Source: Sitta carolinensis (lineage: Eukaryota > Chordata > Aves > Passeriformes > Sittidae). Taken from it: DNA of 64,000 nt. The DNA lies in NCBI GenBank assembly GCA_032173965.1, contig CM063288.1:14550501-14614500 (forward strand). The letters run 5' to 3'. This document shows positions 35,671-48,300 of the stretch, one piece after another. The notes below the pieces were generated by a model, which had not been told where the DNA came from, made no database searches, and saw nothing but the letters and a program-made list of their open reading frames with translations. Numbering within the stretch: position 1 is the first letter of the stretch; every line of letters begins with the position of its first letter. The translations under genes and the position numbers were made by a program.

Positions 35671-38600
35671 CAGAAGAGATTATTGCAGAATTCGATTTGG
35701 CGTATGGAAAAAGCCTAACCCTGCCATGGCAGTTGGGAGATGCAAGGGATGGGACCCTTCCTGAGTTGGGTGGTTCCAGATTTGAATTCTATAATGTTAG
35801 ATATGGGGGTTTCCCTGCTTCTGGGCATGACACTCAATAACTTAAATGTATCTTACTGTTGGGATGCTTTTCTAGTCCCTTTCTTCTTTTCACCAATTCC
35901 TCTTTCCTGATGCTTTCATAAGCCTCAGTGGCTTAGAGAAAATATTTTTCATATCTCCTTCCCTCCCAATGAGCATCTATTCTATTGTTTTCATATTGTT
36001 ATGAATGAAAAATTGTCTCTAGCAAAAGGGAATGACAGTCTTTGCCATTTTGAGCAAATTCTTGTCCTGCCAGGGTGGGGAAATCTATTAGTGTTACCTG
36101 TTTGGTTGATTCCACCAGCTCTTTCCTGCTGATAAAAGATCAGCTGCATCTTGCAATTCAGTTTGATTTTGGGTGTGTTTAATTTTTTTTTTGTTAAAAT
36201 CATAAAATCCCTGACAAAAAAAAAAACAAATACCCAAACCACCCATCTGTCTGTGAATTCTTACATTAAATGGAGCTGAGGGACTGCAGCAAGCTACCTC
36301 TTTTGCAGGAATCTCTTTTGGCTTGAAAGGAATTATTCACGCAGTTACGCAATTCACGATGAATTTTGAATTTGTCACAGTTTTTCCCTGCCTCCTCCCT
36401 TTTGTCCACCAGCCCAACTAGGCTCCTGCTGAGTCTCTACATTGACTGACATGCTTTAGCAGGAGTTCTAATGTGTAGGTGCAGACCTGATCCAGCAGCT
36501 CTCCATGGAGTGAGGGGCTGCAGTGCACAGTGAGGTTCTAGATTCTTCCCAGTTTAAGGTCACACCTTCTGGGAGGAAAAGCCATCATTTTTCATCATGA
36601 ATTCTTTTCTGAGAGCCTGTGGTTGCTTGGTGTCTTGGCTTTCCTCCCTTCATCCGTGTGGGAAAGCCAAGTGGTTCACATTCCTTACAGGAAGAAATCT
36701 TGGAAGCAGAGGGGACCGTGTGATCCTCTGCAGTCACAACCTGAAGTGAGACTGAAGTGCACAGGTATCGGGGAAAAAAAACTCAGTAGCCTTCCCTTCA
36801 TGAGTATTTGCTCAGATGGGTGGTAGCTGGGCTAATGTTTCATTTTTCTCCGACAGTTTCAGATGTGGCGTGGAGGCGTTCACTGCTCATCCTGATGCAG
36901 GGAGCTCTGCCACCTGCAACGGGAACCTGAGCTGCTGCTGGCACCGGTTAAATTTTAAAGAGGAGCCTATGTGTGCTGCACGTCTGTGGAGGTTGGTCCT
37001 GGCTGGATGCCAGGTGCCCACTAAAGCTGCTCTGTGGCTCCCCTCCTCAGCTGGACAGGGGAAAGAAAATAGAAATAAAGGCTTGTGGTTCGAGATAAGA
37101 GTGGGGAGCAGTCTTGTACCACTGCTGCTCTCGGGTCAGGGAATTCATGCACGTGCACCCAGGTGGGATGACAGGGAAGGCTCCTCCTGTCCACTCACTC
37201 TGCCTACAGAGCCTGGTGTTTGCAGAGGATCTGCAACAGGAGTATGGGGATGGGGTTGTCCTGCAAAAATGGTGAGTGTGGCTCCTGAGGTCTCACCCTC
37301 ACTGTCATGTGTTGACTCCTCCCCTCTCTCCAGGGAGGGATCACTGGGGTGATCTTGTGTTGAAGGAGCCTTGCAGTGGGTAATGTCTGGGCAGCAACAG
37401 CACGTTTAGCAAGGCAAATGTTTGTGGGATGTGGATTTTCATTTTACTCCTCCCATTCAATACTCTGGATCAGTGGTAGGAATTACAGCTGATAAAGCTA
37501 GCTGTTATCATTAACAAAAGCATTTTCTTTCAAATCCCTAAGAGCTCCAGCAGAGAAAATAATAAAAATTCACTTGCTGTTCATGTTTCCAGGGTGTTCA
37601 TGCCTTGGAGATGCACAAAGATGGAGTAAGAAAACCTAAGAGAGGGTATACACTCCTGGGATTATGATCAGGAGTGTGAAGATCTATTCATGAAAAATAT
37701 AAAACAAAATAGAACAAACCCAACCAACACTTCCCTAAAGACCACTTCTGCTGCTCTTCCTTGGTGCAGCCCTGCCTTGAACCTGACACCCACTTCCTTC
37801 TCTGTGCTGATTTCTGTTACTAATTTCTCTTGCTGCAATAAGTGTTAAATCCCAGCTGCTACGCAGCAGGTCTGGGCTGTGTTTCAACCCCCTCCTCTTT
37901 CCCAGGAGCTGTTGATGTGCCTGAGCTTGCACTCTTCATGCTGTGTCCTCCATCCTGACACAGCTTTTTCCTTTCCTCTCCCTCTCTCACTTTTTGAAGG
38001 GTTTAGGCTGGGGGTGTGATGTGCGTGGTGGGGATATTTTAGGGATATATCTGCCTTGACAATGTTCCTTGAAAGCTGTCCCAACCTGAACAGAGAGAAA
38101 ACTTGTGGAGTATTTGAATTACTGACTAGTTCAATGGTCTCCTGTGTAAAGGGACAAATGTTGCTGCTGGCAGGCACTGGAGTTTGAGGGAGTTCTTTGC
38201 TGCAGTAGGTACTCCTGAATTCCCCAGTTGTGATGAGGCCGGCCCAGCCAGGCAGAAGGGTCCCCTGGGCCTGCTGTATTTCATTTGGGTCCTAAAATTA
38301 CTTCAAGTGAATTCAAACTTCATTTCTCCTGCTTAATCCAGCCCTCTCCCTGAGTTTCCTCTGTGTTGTGATGTGCTGGAGTCACGGAGTTGCAGAAACG
38401 CCTCCCAGCCTGGATGGTGTCTGGAGCAGAACGAGCCATTGCTGTGCGTGTGGCTGCAGTGAGTGCTGCACAGAGTGCACGGGGTGCCCCGGCTCTCCTT
38501 GGCAGCAGCTGGAGGCAGGCGGTGAGCAAGCCTTGCCCGCAGGCTCTGCGAGGTGAGCAACTGCCTTTGTGCTTCCCTGCGGGCTGCTTCGAAACGTGTC

Positions 38601-41600
38601 TGTCCCTGCTCGTTTGTGCCACCGCCTGAGCCCCGGGGATGGGGAGGGCCAGGATCCCCTGTGCTGCTCCAGGACCTGGCACCGGAGCTCTCTACATCCC
38701 CGCTTGGTGCAGGCGAGTGCATGCATGTGTTTTACGAGGCTGAGTTCAGTGTGCCCGTTCTTTGTCTCTCTCCCATCCCTTAAAACTTCCAAATTTTTAT
38801 TTTTTTTAAAAATTCCCATCATATGAATGCACAGTTCATGTGTCCAGAGCATGTGATGGCAAAGTGCAGATCTTTCCCCTTTAACACCTCTATAGTGTGC
38901 CATGCCATATAAACTCTGTTGAGAGGGCATCTGGGCAATAAAGTGCGAACATGGTCCTTGTTTGGCTCTTGCACTCAGTAAAGACTTCTCTCTCTTGTTT
39001 TAAAGCAATGCACTGGTTGTCCCATTTTGAGCCTGGCTTTCTTCCAAACGAGCCTGTGTGTGGGCACGTGTGGATTATCTTTGTCACTATGGCTACCCTG
39101 AAAACTTTTGAACCGGAAAATTCAGTGGAGGGATTGAGCTCTAAGATACTGGTTTCCTACGGCTTTTATGGAAATAGTTGCTGGGTGGTAGGACTGTACC
39201 TTGCTCGCGTCTCGTAAGGGGTTGAAGCAGAAACTCAGCCAGTATTAGACATCAGAGAACTGATGATATACTCACAACACACTGTCAGGAAAGGTACATA
39301 AAACGCCTGAAAAATCAAGCTTTGTTAGTTATATCACTCAAGTGTATTAATATTAATTAGGTCATTTAACTAATTACCTGTTCATCTGTATGTAAGGGGC
39401 AATTGATAGCTTGCTGATGGGTCTCAGCTGGAAACTGTAGAGCATGAGAAACAGACCTTGAGAGTCACATGTGGGCAAGAAAGGGTTGATTATCACTTCC
39501 AAGTGCTCTTTTTTGCTAGAGCTTTAAATCATTTTGGCAATTCCTGAGGTTTCATGTGGAATGGAGAAGTGCTGTCTCTGATGAGGGTTAAACACATGCT
39601 TTTTAAGAGAGAATTAATGCATGTAAGCTATTCACTGGTGCATGCTTGCTAAGAGCTGCTGTCAACATTTTGAGATGATAACAAGTAACATCATTTACAA
39701 ATATCATCATCATCCTTATGCTTTGTCTCTTTTCAGGCACCTCCCCAGCTGGGGATTTAAAGATGTTTCTAATTAGTCACTGTTTCAGGATCTGGGAGAT
39801 GAGAGTTCCTGAGGCTCTGTTGCAGAGATGTCTGTATTCTGTCCCTCCCTGGATCTTACTCTGGAATGAGCATTGTCTCTGCTCCCCTCGTGAAGGTCAC
39901 ACACTCTACAGTGAGTGTGAGGAGATAAAGCAGGGGACACTGGAAGGGGAACCTTGTGTTTTCTGTTTCCTGTGGACTTTAGGTCTCTTAGGAGGGAGTC
40001 AGTCACTGAGGACTGCTGGCTTGTCCTGTACCATCATTAGGATGTGCCAAGTGCTTTTTCTTCTTCTGCCTAGTCCAGCTGCAGTTGCACACAGATACTG
40101 TCTGGCACCAGTAGGTTTTCCAGCCCATTTGTGTCTCTGAGTATTTCCTTGCTCAGCTGGACAAGATTTGGTGGTGAGCAAATGTGTAGTCACTTGTCAG
40201 TCTCTCTAGACTGACTGTAGGAGTCAAGTCCTATGGGTGATTTTTACTGTGTGTTTTTAAACATAAGTGGTGACATATCCCATATTTCAGTCATCTCGTG
40301 CCTGGTATAATAATCTTTGGAGCCATTCAAACTATTTGTTACTCATTTAGTGAAAATTGGCAGAGATGCTTTTAATTTTTGTACTTAAAATACTACAAAT
40401 TTGATGTTGGAAAGCCAAATGGAAAGAATTCATCCATGCCAGTCCCCTGAACAGACAACCTCCTTGTTCTGCTCCCTGGAGAACCCTCTGGTCCATTGTC
40501 ATTTTGGGCAGAAGAGATGCTAAAACTGGCCTCACTCTCCCCAATTCAAGAGTATTTTGGTCAAAATCTTGCCATTTTAATGCAATTGTTCCTTGGCTTG
40601 TCAATCCTTTTCTTTCCTATTGTTTGCAATCTCCTTAATGCTGTTGCTTGCGCCCCTGGCTGCTGGCAGGTTGATGTCTGTCAGACTTTCCTGATTTCTT
40701 ACTCAGTTCCGTTTATCCAACTGTTTCTTGATAATGCAGCACAACACAACACAGCCCTCAAGTTCAGACAAACCTGCCACAGAAAGTGGAATCCCCAGAG
40801 TTCCATGTGGGAATTTTGATGGTGGAATGAGTTTAACTACTGCTTTTTTTTGCCATCAGAGTGTAAGGAAGAACGGGGTCTGTCAGAAGTTAATGTTGCT
40901 TTCAGAAGATACAGTGAAGGCTTGATCTGAGATAGGTAAAAAAGAGGGGGAAGTGTGTCCTTACCTGCAACAAGAGCTGCTGTTGCTCAAAGCAAGGAGT
41001 GAAATAACATGAAATATAATTGATGATGTGGCATAAATGGTGGAGACAAGGCAAGGAGGTAGCTGCCTCTGGACATCTGCACATGAACAAACAGCTGTCT
41101 CGGGAAGAAATTCATTTGCCCTGGGAAGAAACTACTCTGGATGGGAACTGGTTAGGGCAGGTTTACTTCAGCACAAGGTTGCATCATGCAGCCTTTTTTC
41201 CCTCCCCTTAGGCCATCTGGGGATTTCCTGGCTGATCCTGTTCATGCTGCTTTCTGTGGGTGCTTGAGAGATCTCTAATAGGTGCTTGTGAACAGCTATA
41301 GGCGATGAGCACCAGGCTGGCATAGCTCATTAAGGGTTCAGAGCAACTAAGGTGATCTGGGGACATTAATTGGTGGAAGAGGAGGACAGGATTTTTCCTT
41401 TTCATTGCAGCAGCCTTCTGAAGGCATGCTGGGATCTGGGGAGATAGGTAAATGGCAGCTGTATTCATGGAAGCACAGAAATAATACTCTCACTGCTCTT
41501 GGCAAGGGTCCTTTGCCCTGCTGTGTTGCCTCAGCAAGGCACACTCATCTTCCAGTCATTAGTCATTTGCTTGTTATTTCATTTTGTGGAGGAGATTATA

Positions 41601-44399
41601 ACCAGCTGAAGCGATACGGCACTGTGAGAGACCAGGGTGCTGTCTTAAACTGCTGTATTATCCCTTTGTCTTTGCTTTGTCCTCCTTCCAAACCCATGGC
41701 CATCCAGACCATACAATGGAGAGCAGGCAAGAGCATTCCTTAGGCTGGGAAGAGCAGACAGTTTGGATTTTTGCAAGTCAAGTTGCTCTCTGGAGTTGCG
41801 TTATTTACTGTGGAACAAACGAGGGCTAAGCATTGTGATGGTGCAGTGTTGATTTTAGAAAATTTATGAACTGTGGTGACTTTATGGAGAGCAAAAGCTC
41901 AGGGCTGGAGGACTTCATCATGTGGCTGCTTATTGCAGCCTTTGAATAGGCCAGACCTCAGGAAGTTCAGCAGGAGCAGATGGATTTGAGGGTGATCAGC
42001 TTCAGCTTCTGAACCTGAAGATCCATATTACCTAATCCAGTCATGAAGCAGTGAGATTAGGAATGTTTACCCTTTCCCTTGGAGCCTGAGTGTTGTTTGA
42101 TGAAAAAGTCTTTAGGAGAGAAGATTATCTCTAAATTAGCCTGTTGAGCAAATTGTATACTGGGACTCCATTGTCCTGGAGGGATCTCAGGTCAACACAC
42201 TGATTTTAAGTGGTAACAATAGTATTTGATCGAGTGGCTCAAGTGAAGAGTAAGATTTATCACTTCTAGGATAAATTTGCTCCCAGGGTCTTTCAGTTCC
42301 TTCAGGACCAAATCTTGGCCCTTCTGAAGCTGTTCACGGACTGGGAGCAGCATTCTTCCTATGAATGAATAGCTTTTTACTGCCTGATGTTTCTCAAGGA
42401 CAAGTTGGAGACTTCTGTTGCCTCTTACATGCCTAGGCTCACATGTGTTTTGGCACGTACACTTCTTTGATATGAAAAATGACTGGGTTGAGAAAGTGCA
42501 AATCACTTCTGCAAAATTGCTGATTCTTGTTGTATGAGGGAGGAAGGAAAAAAAGAGATGCACCCAAGTCTTTCCTGAAATTTCCAAGTCTGAGGAATGT
42601 CCAACCTCTGCTAGGTCCACCCTCTGCTTGGTAATCACAGTGCCTGATGTCAAGCAAGAATAGGAATTTTTCAGCAGGTAAGAAGGTAACAGTGAGGTGA
42701 ATTGTTTGGTGCTGTGGGGAAACATCTGTGTTCCCTCCACCTACCCTGCTGTGTGGTCTAGAGTGGGGGCTGTGTTAGGTTAAGTATTCCAAGGCAGTTG
42801 TCTGTATCTCCTGGTTTTCTGCATGTGGTTAGTTTTGCTTAATCTGCATAGCCTGAGTTAAAAAATCAAGTCAAATGCAGAGCTCAGAATTATTGTCTGG
42901 AGTTGTCTTAGTTAGGGCAGCTGCAGTGCATGAGGTTTTTTGTGAAGAGGCGATTATTGGAGCAAGGCAGGTGAGGTAATTACCACAATCCTTTTTTTTT
43001 GGATTTTGCTGAATGCCTGCAGCCTTTGCAGGGCTAAAGAGAGAAAGAAATTGGAGTTTCCCTCAATCCCTCCCCCTTTTTACTTTGACCTATATGTTCA
43101 GTGATAATAGCATGACAAAATAAAGGGGAATTATTTATGTGGCACTAAAAGTACAGTCAGTATCAGAGCAAGGGACTTGCACCTAAATATCAATTCATTT
43201 TAGCTATGTGGCTGTCCTTGCCATTGTTACAAGGATTTTTTTCTCTCTGCTGGCTTGACACTAACAGTCATTCTGTCAAGGATGGGACTTCTGTGGTCCC
43301 TTTTTTATAGGTGTACTGCTGCAGAGAGTGATAAAATTATATCCTCAAGGTCTCTTAAGGATCGAGAGGGAGGGTAAGAGGGCTCGAATCCAATTCTCTT
43401 GAATCCTAGTTCATTAACTTGGCTCTGTGACTGTTTATGGGACCTTCCTGGTGTCAGGATTGACTTCCCTGAAGTCAGCTGTATTGTACCACCATAAATT
43501 ACCTTAAGCAGATTATGGCCAGGGCCACAGTAGTTGCTTTCAAGGACTTCACTGTGAAAAAGAGCACACAAAAATTGGAGTGGGATCAGGAACAAAGAAA
43601 GTACTGAAAACAAAACTCTTTGGTCCCACAGTCAGTAACAGAATGGGCACTGAGACTTTCTTAGTCTACCAGAATCCATTTTTGTCTTAGTCTAATTCAT
43701 CCTCTTTCATTTGCATTTCCCCTTTTTTTAGCTAACATTGGTTTTGATGAAGAAATGTGCCAGGCCCTGTGACATCCATGACAAGTCCATTCACAGTCCC
43801 TCATGTTGAGCCAACACTACTGACTCCATCTCAAACAGACCAAAGATGAGGCCACAATTAGTGGACTTAAATGTTCTGCAGTGACAGGGTTTTGTGGTGG
43901 CGTTTTTCTGTGATGGTGTGTTTTGTTTTCTTTCCTCAGAAAGGAGGAAGTTCTGGGTGGCTGTGATCAGAAGTCAGAGACACAGATTTGGTGATACCAG
44001 AAGCACTGGCATGTAGTCTATATGGACTGGTAGTGGTGCTGTCCTAGCCAAAGCAGTGTAAAGATAAGAAAGGCAACCTTTGTGGGGAAGGTGGAATTAA
44101 AAATGCAAATTAGGAAAATTAAGAAAATGAAGGAAATTCTATGGGGTGGCAGTGGTTGTGTGGATAAATGTCTCTGTAATGTTATTGGAAAGATAAAAGT
44201 TTCCAAAACAATGTCGCTGTGGGAACTTAGCAATGGATCTTAATATCTAGGAATACACATTGGCAAACACATTTTATTAGTAAGGTAAAACATAGATATT
44301 CCTGGATGAGGTAGCCCAGAATTTTTCATTAAATAGAGCACCAGCAAATGGAGATGCTATTTTAAGTTTTGTTTTGGTAACTAGTGTTGATGTTAAGAT
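35671..44399. other. IGFBP2 intron 1, middle part, no exon recognised
   Basis: No coding exon, RNA gene or recognisable repeat body was seen. A homeodomain-type motif cluster lies at 39346-39376. Open frames of 178 codons (36816-37352, +) and about 182 codons (38382-38930 and 42192-42740, -) match no known family and are near the length expected by chance. Confidence 0.55.
39346..39376. promoter_or_regulatory. Candidate homeodomain-binding cluster
   Basis: TAATTAG (39354-39360) and its exact reverse complement CTAATTA (39370-39376) are spaced by 9 nt, directly after an AATATT palindrome. TAATTA is the core bound by many homeodomain proteins. Paired inverted sites are suggestive only, because AT-rich DNA gives such words by chance. 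Confidence 0.25.
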
Positions 44400-45350
44400 G
44401 GCCTGATTGTACAGAGGAATCTTGGACTTAGTGCTCATAAAATGGATTCCTTTTAAATTAAATAGAAACCTAAACAAAGGTAGATCTGGAACTAGGATAC
44501 GTGTCTTTGAAAGGGCAAACTTCAAAAAGTGAAAAAAACATGGTGGATGAAGTCATCTGGGCAGAGAATCGTGAATGTGGAATGCAGAGGATACAGAGCC
44601 TCTAATTCAGAGGTTCAGAAACTATCTGGATCAGGGGTCCTAAGCAGAGGAGGAAAATGGGGCAGAAAAGGGCTCCTTGCTGAAAGCTGGTAAATAGCCA
44701 CCTTAAAAAGGATAGTTGTGATTAAACAGAGTCTGTAAGGAATGGAAAAAAAGACTAATTGGCAAAAAAGCAATGTCTTAGAGGTCAGGAAGGGTAGGGA
44801 TAAAATGAGAATTGCCAAAAGTCATGCTGCGTTAGGTCTGGCAAAAGAAATTAAAACAAATAGCAACAGGTTTTCTCAGCTACATAAATAAAATTAGACT
44901 TGAAGCTGCTGTGCAGCAAGGACCAAATGGAAGATCAAAGATGACATAGGTATGAATCCAGTATTAACCAAATTTTGCTTCGTTGTTAAATACAGTTGGA
45001 ATGGATGAGGACATGGAAATCTTGGAAACTGAGGGTAAGAACTAAAAGTCAGAGAATCAAATTGATTGAATTAGTCAGAGGGCAGGAGCACCAGCTCTGA
45101 TGGAAACTGTAGGTGTGAAGATTTTGAATACTTGTGGTTGTACTGTTAGGCTCATTGCTATGAAGAAAGCAAGCCCAGAAAAAATCTTTAGGGTAAATGA
45201 TGTGGATGGTTGAGAGAGTCAGGAGCGGGATAAAGCGGAATGGAACAGAATGCTGGGATGGGCAGTGAAAGACCAGGCTGAAGACTTTGATGAATGGGAC
45301 TTTTGCTAGTGAAACCTGCCAGTGAACAGCTAAGACCTGCATGTGTTAAT
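44400..45350 (+). mobile_element. Degraded LINE (CR1/L3-like) ORF2 relic
   Basis: Broken frames on the + strand resemble the region between the endonuclease and reverse transcriptase of CR1/L3-type LINEs. An open stretch at 44425-44529 includes RTR-like residues followed by RVFERANFKK, resembling the R-V-x-FRRANF-x-x-F motif of that segment. Near 44810-44885 the sequence reads RIAKSH...GLAKEIKTNSNRF, resembling the ARDVKDNKKGFFKYI region. Stops and frameshifts are frequent, so it is long dead. The assignment rests on remembered protein patterns, and both boundaries are approximate. Confidence 0.5.
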
Positions 45351-48300
45351 TAATTGATCCCTGAGTGAGAGGAACTTCCCTTCTGCTTTGAAGAAACCAC
45401 CCAGGCTCACCGTGTATCGACAGAGAAGTGTCCCACAGGGAGAGAAGCGTTAACCCCCTGGAAAGCAGCTGGCAAGGCCCTCAGCAGCAGTCATGAGCCT
45501 GAAAAATGGATGTAGGCAGGCACAGGTGCAGGGAAGAGCTCCAGGGGAGTGGGAGCTTGTGCCACGGGGAGGACTTCACTGCTCTGATGAGTTACAGGAG
45601 GAGAACAAAGAGAGGGAGGGGAAAGAGCACTGTGAGAGAGAAAATAGTGTTGGCACGAGGACATTATACAGTAATTCCACCCTAATAATATCCTGTCTAG
45701 AAAATATGGCATCTTCTGCTGGCTGGAGCACTGTCTTTCTAGGTGATACCTCCAGGCGATACCTCAAGGGCAGATCAGATACTTTTCTTCTCCCAAGGAG
45801 GCTGCTGTGATATGGCTGTTGGCAAATCTTATGTCCAGTGGTTCAGGAGGCCCTTACACTAACCCCAGGGAGGATTTTTTTCCTTAAAAGAAGAATTTTC
45901 TAAAACATTTTAGTTCTCTTCCTGAGCTCAGCAGGTTTTGTCAACACACAGGACATAGTACTGACCCTGCCATGCTAATGCTCCCTCAGCTTGGCAGAAA
46001 GTAGGTTTTGTCATGAGAGTGATTGTTAAAGATCAGTGTGACCAAATGATGATCAAGACCAAATTCAAAATAAAATTGTGCTCAAAGGAGTTTGGGGTTT
46101 CATTCACAATACAGTTGGATTGAGGGTAAAGTAGTATTCCTGTTTCACAAATAGTTTTACTGTACTAAATTTTTAAAGGGAATGAAGAGATGATTTTGCT
46201 GCTGTTGTTAATACTGTTTTCTAGGTGTGGGTCCTTGGTCTGCCTGTTTTTAAAATTGATTTTATTTTAAATTGTAGCAAACCAAGTGGCATGACATTCT
46301 CTGACCTAAAGCGAGTTTCCATCTATTTATTTATTTACCAAGATTTTATTGCTCAGCATTTCAGAGTAGCAGAAGTGTCCTATGTGTTTGTTTTTTTTAG
46401 GCTCTAGAGTTTACTCTGCAGCCAAGCCAAACTACTCCAGCTTTGGGGGACCTAAAATGAGGAGATCTGTACTTTGTGACCTTAAACTTTAAATGAAAGG
46501 GGATTTGGGAAATGGAACAAGTGATCAGAAAAGTGAGTATTTGCAACGGGTAAGCAGGGGAAGGCTTTAAACCAAAGCCCTTATACAATGCCAATGACTA
46601 GATAATGTGGTAAAGTTGGGAACAGAGAGAGAATCAGTTGCTCTAGAGGAGGGAGGTATCAGGTATGTTGTCTGAGACCAACAGCCCTGACAGAAAGAGG
46701 GAAAAGGATAGCTGGCAGCTCTGATACTTTAATTGCAAATGAAACAAAAGCTGGTAAGGGAGAAACTGAGAAGTGTCACATGCCTTTAAGGCCTCTAAAA
46801 GGCTCTTCCCTAGTTTGCAGTGGGCCTTTCTAGACTCATTTATTCCTGTGACTCACTTAGGGTTAGATTTTAAGCATTTGCTTCTCTTCACTTCCAAGCT
46901 CCCCCAGCATGGCCATGCTGCCTTTGGGGCAAAAGAGCAAGATGCACTTCAGACTATTTATGGCTTGTTCTACAGTTTCATTCTGGGAACATTGCGGGGA
47001 GGCTGATGGCTGTTTTGATGCCAAATATTCATCAGCCTTCTGCCATTTTCCAAGTTAGTTTGTCTGGATGACTTCTCAAATTTTCAACCAGCTGATGCTC
47101 TATTAAGAGTTTGTTCCTTTGTCTATCTCTGCAGCTGTTTCATTGTATGGGCGCTTCTCCATTTTCTGTCCAGTTTCTGACCTTGTCAGTTATGGCAACT
47201 GATTGAGGCCACTTTTATAAGGAATCATCATCTGGAGTTCTCCATCCCAGCTCCACTGCAATAGGTGTGATCTGACCACTGCCCGTTTCTTTGGTGGAGG
47301 TTCTTGGTTTAGGGATCATTCCACATGGTGTCAGGTCATCTCTTAGGGCATGCATCTCTGATGCTCCTAGGTTAATTTTTCACAGTTTTATAGCCAGAAG
47401 GACAGTGTCCCATTCTCAAGCCTGCTTCCTCATCCAGTTCAGACCACAGCTTTTTGCTGTGTGAACGGCTGTTTTGACTAGAACACTAGAACAAACATTT
47501 GGTCTTGACTTTAAAATCGCTTATGATACTTTATCACAACCCTTTTGTAAACTATGACAATGGCTAATTATTTGGATTGTTCATGTTTGTCTAATCCAGT
47601 AGTTTTCATCTCAGTAAAAGCTGCGTATTTATAAGACTTGTTAATTCCTTTTGGTCTTCCTGGACTTAACTATAGGTGTAGTCAAATTTTCCCTGGTTGC
47701 TCTTTTCTAGTAGTATCTTATCTGACCAATCTGTCCTACTTTCTTCTGTGGTGCTCCATTATATATTTTAAGAACAAGAAAGATGCTTGTGTGGAATTAT
47801 CTCCACAGTTGGTTTTTTTGGTTTTTTTTTTGGTTTGTTGTTTTTTTTTTTTTTTTTTTTTTTTTGGTTTGGTTTTTTTTTCATTATTGACAAGCAGTTT
47901 CTGTTCTCCTGTTCTCTTGCACCTCCTTAATAATAAATATTTATGTTGCCCCATCAATTTACGTAGTATTCTACAGACCTCAAAAGAGACAAAGTCCTGT
48001 CCTACCAATTTCTTGTCTTTCCATGCATCTCCCACACTGCTGTGGCGGCACTGGGAACAGAGATGATACAGCTTTGAAGGGAAGGACTCACATACTGCAG
48101 AGGCTGGGTAGAGTTTGCTCCTTTGGAATTCACTGGGAATGGGAAACCTTCCTAATTCCCTTTCAAAGAGGGGACAACATAGCAACTGGTGATATTAGGA
48201 ATGGAGAGAGTGCAGAAGTGCCCTGAAACTGGAAACGCCCATTCTACCTCCTCTGGTCCTGTAACAAATCTTGTCTTTGAATGCAAAATTTGCATTATCT

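Noticed and set aside
36816..37352. 178-codon open frame in intron 1
   Set aside because: Length is near the chance maximum. No motif, and no splice or polyadenylation context seen.
42192..42740. 182-codon minus-strand frame in intron 1
   Set aside because: No recognised motif; consistent with chance.
43375..43400. B-box-like GGCTCGAATCC
   Set aside because: The first half of a tRNA is missing and there is no acceptor-stem pairing.
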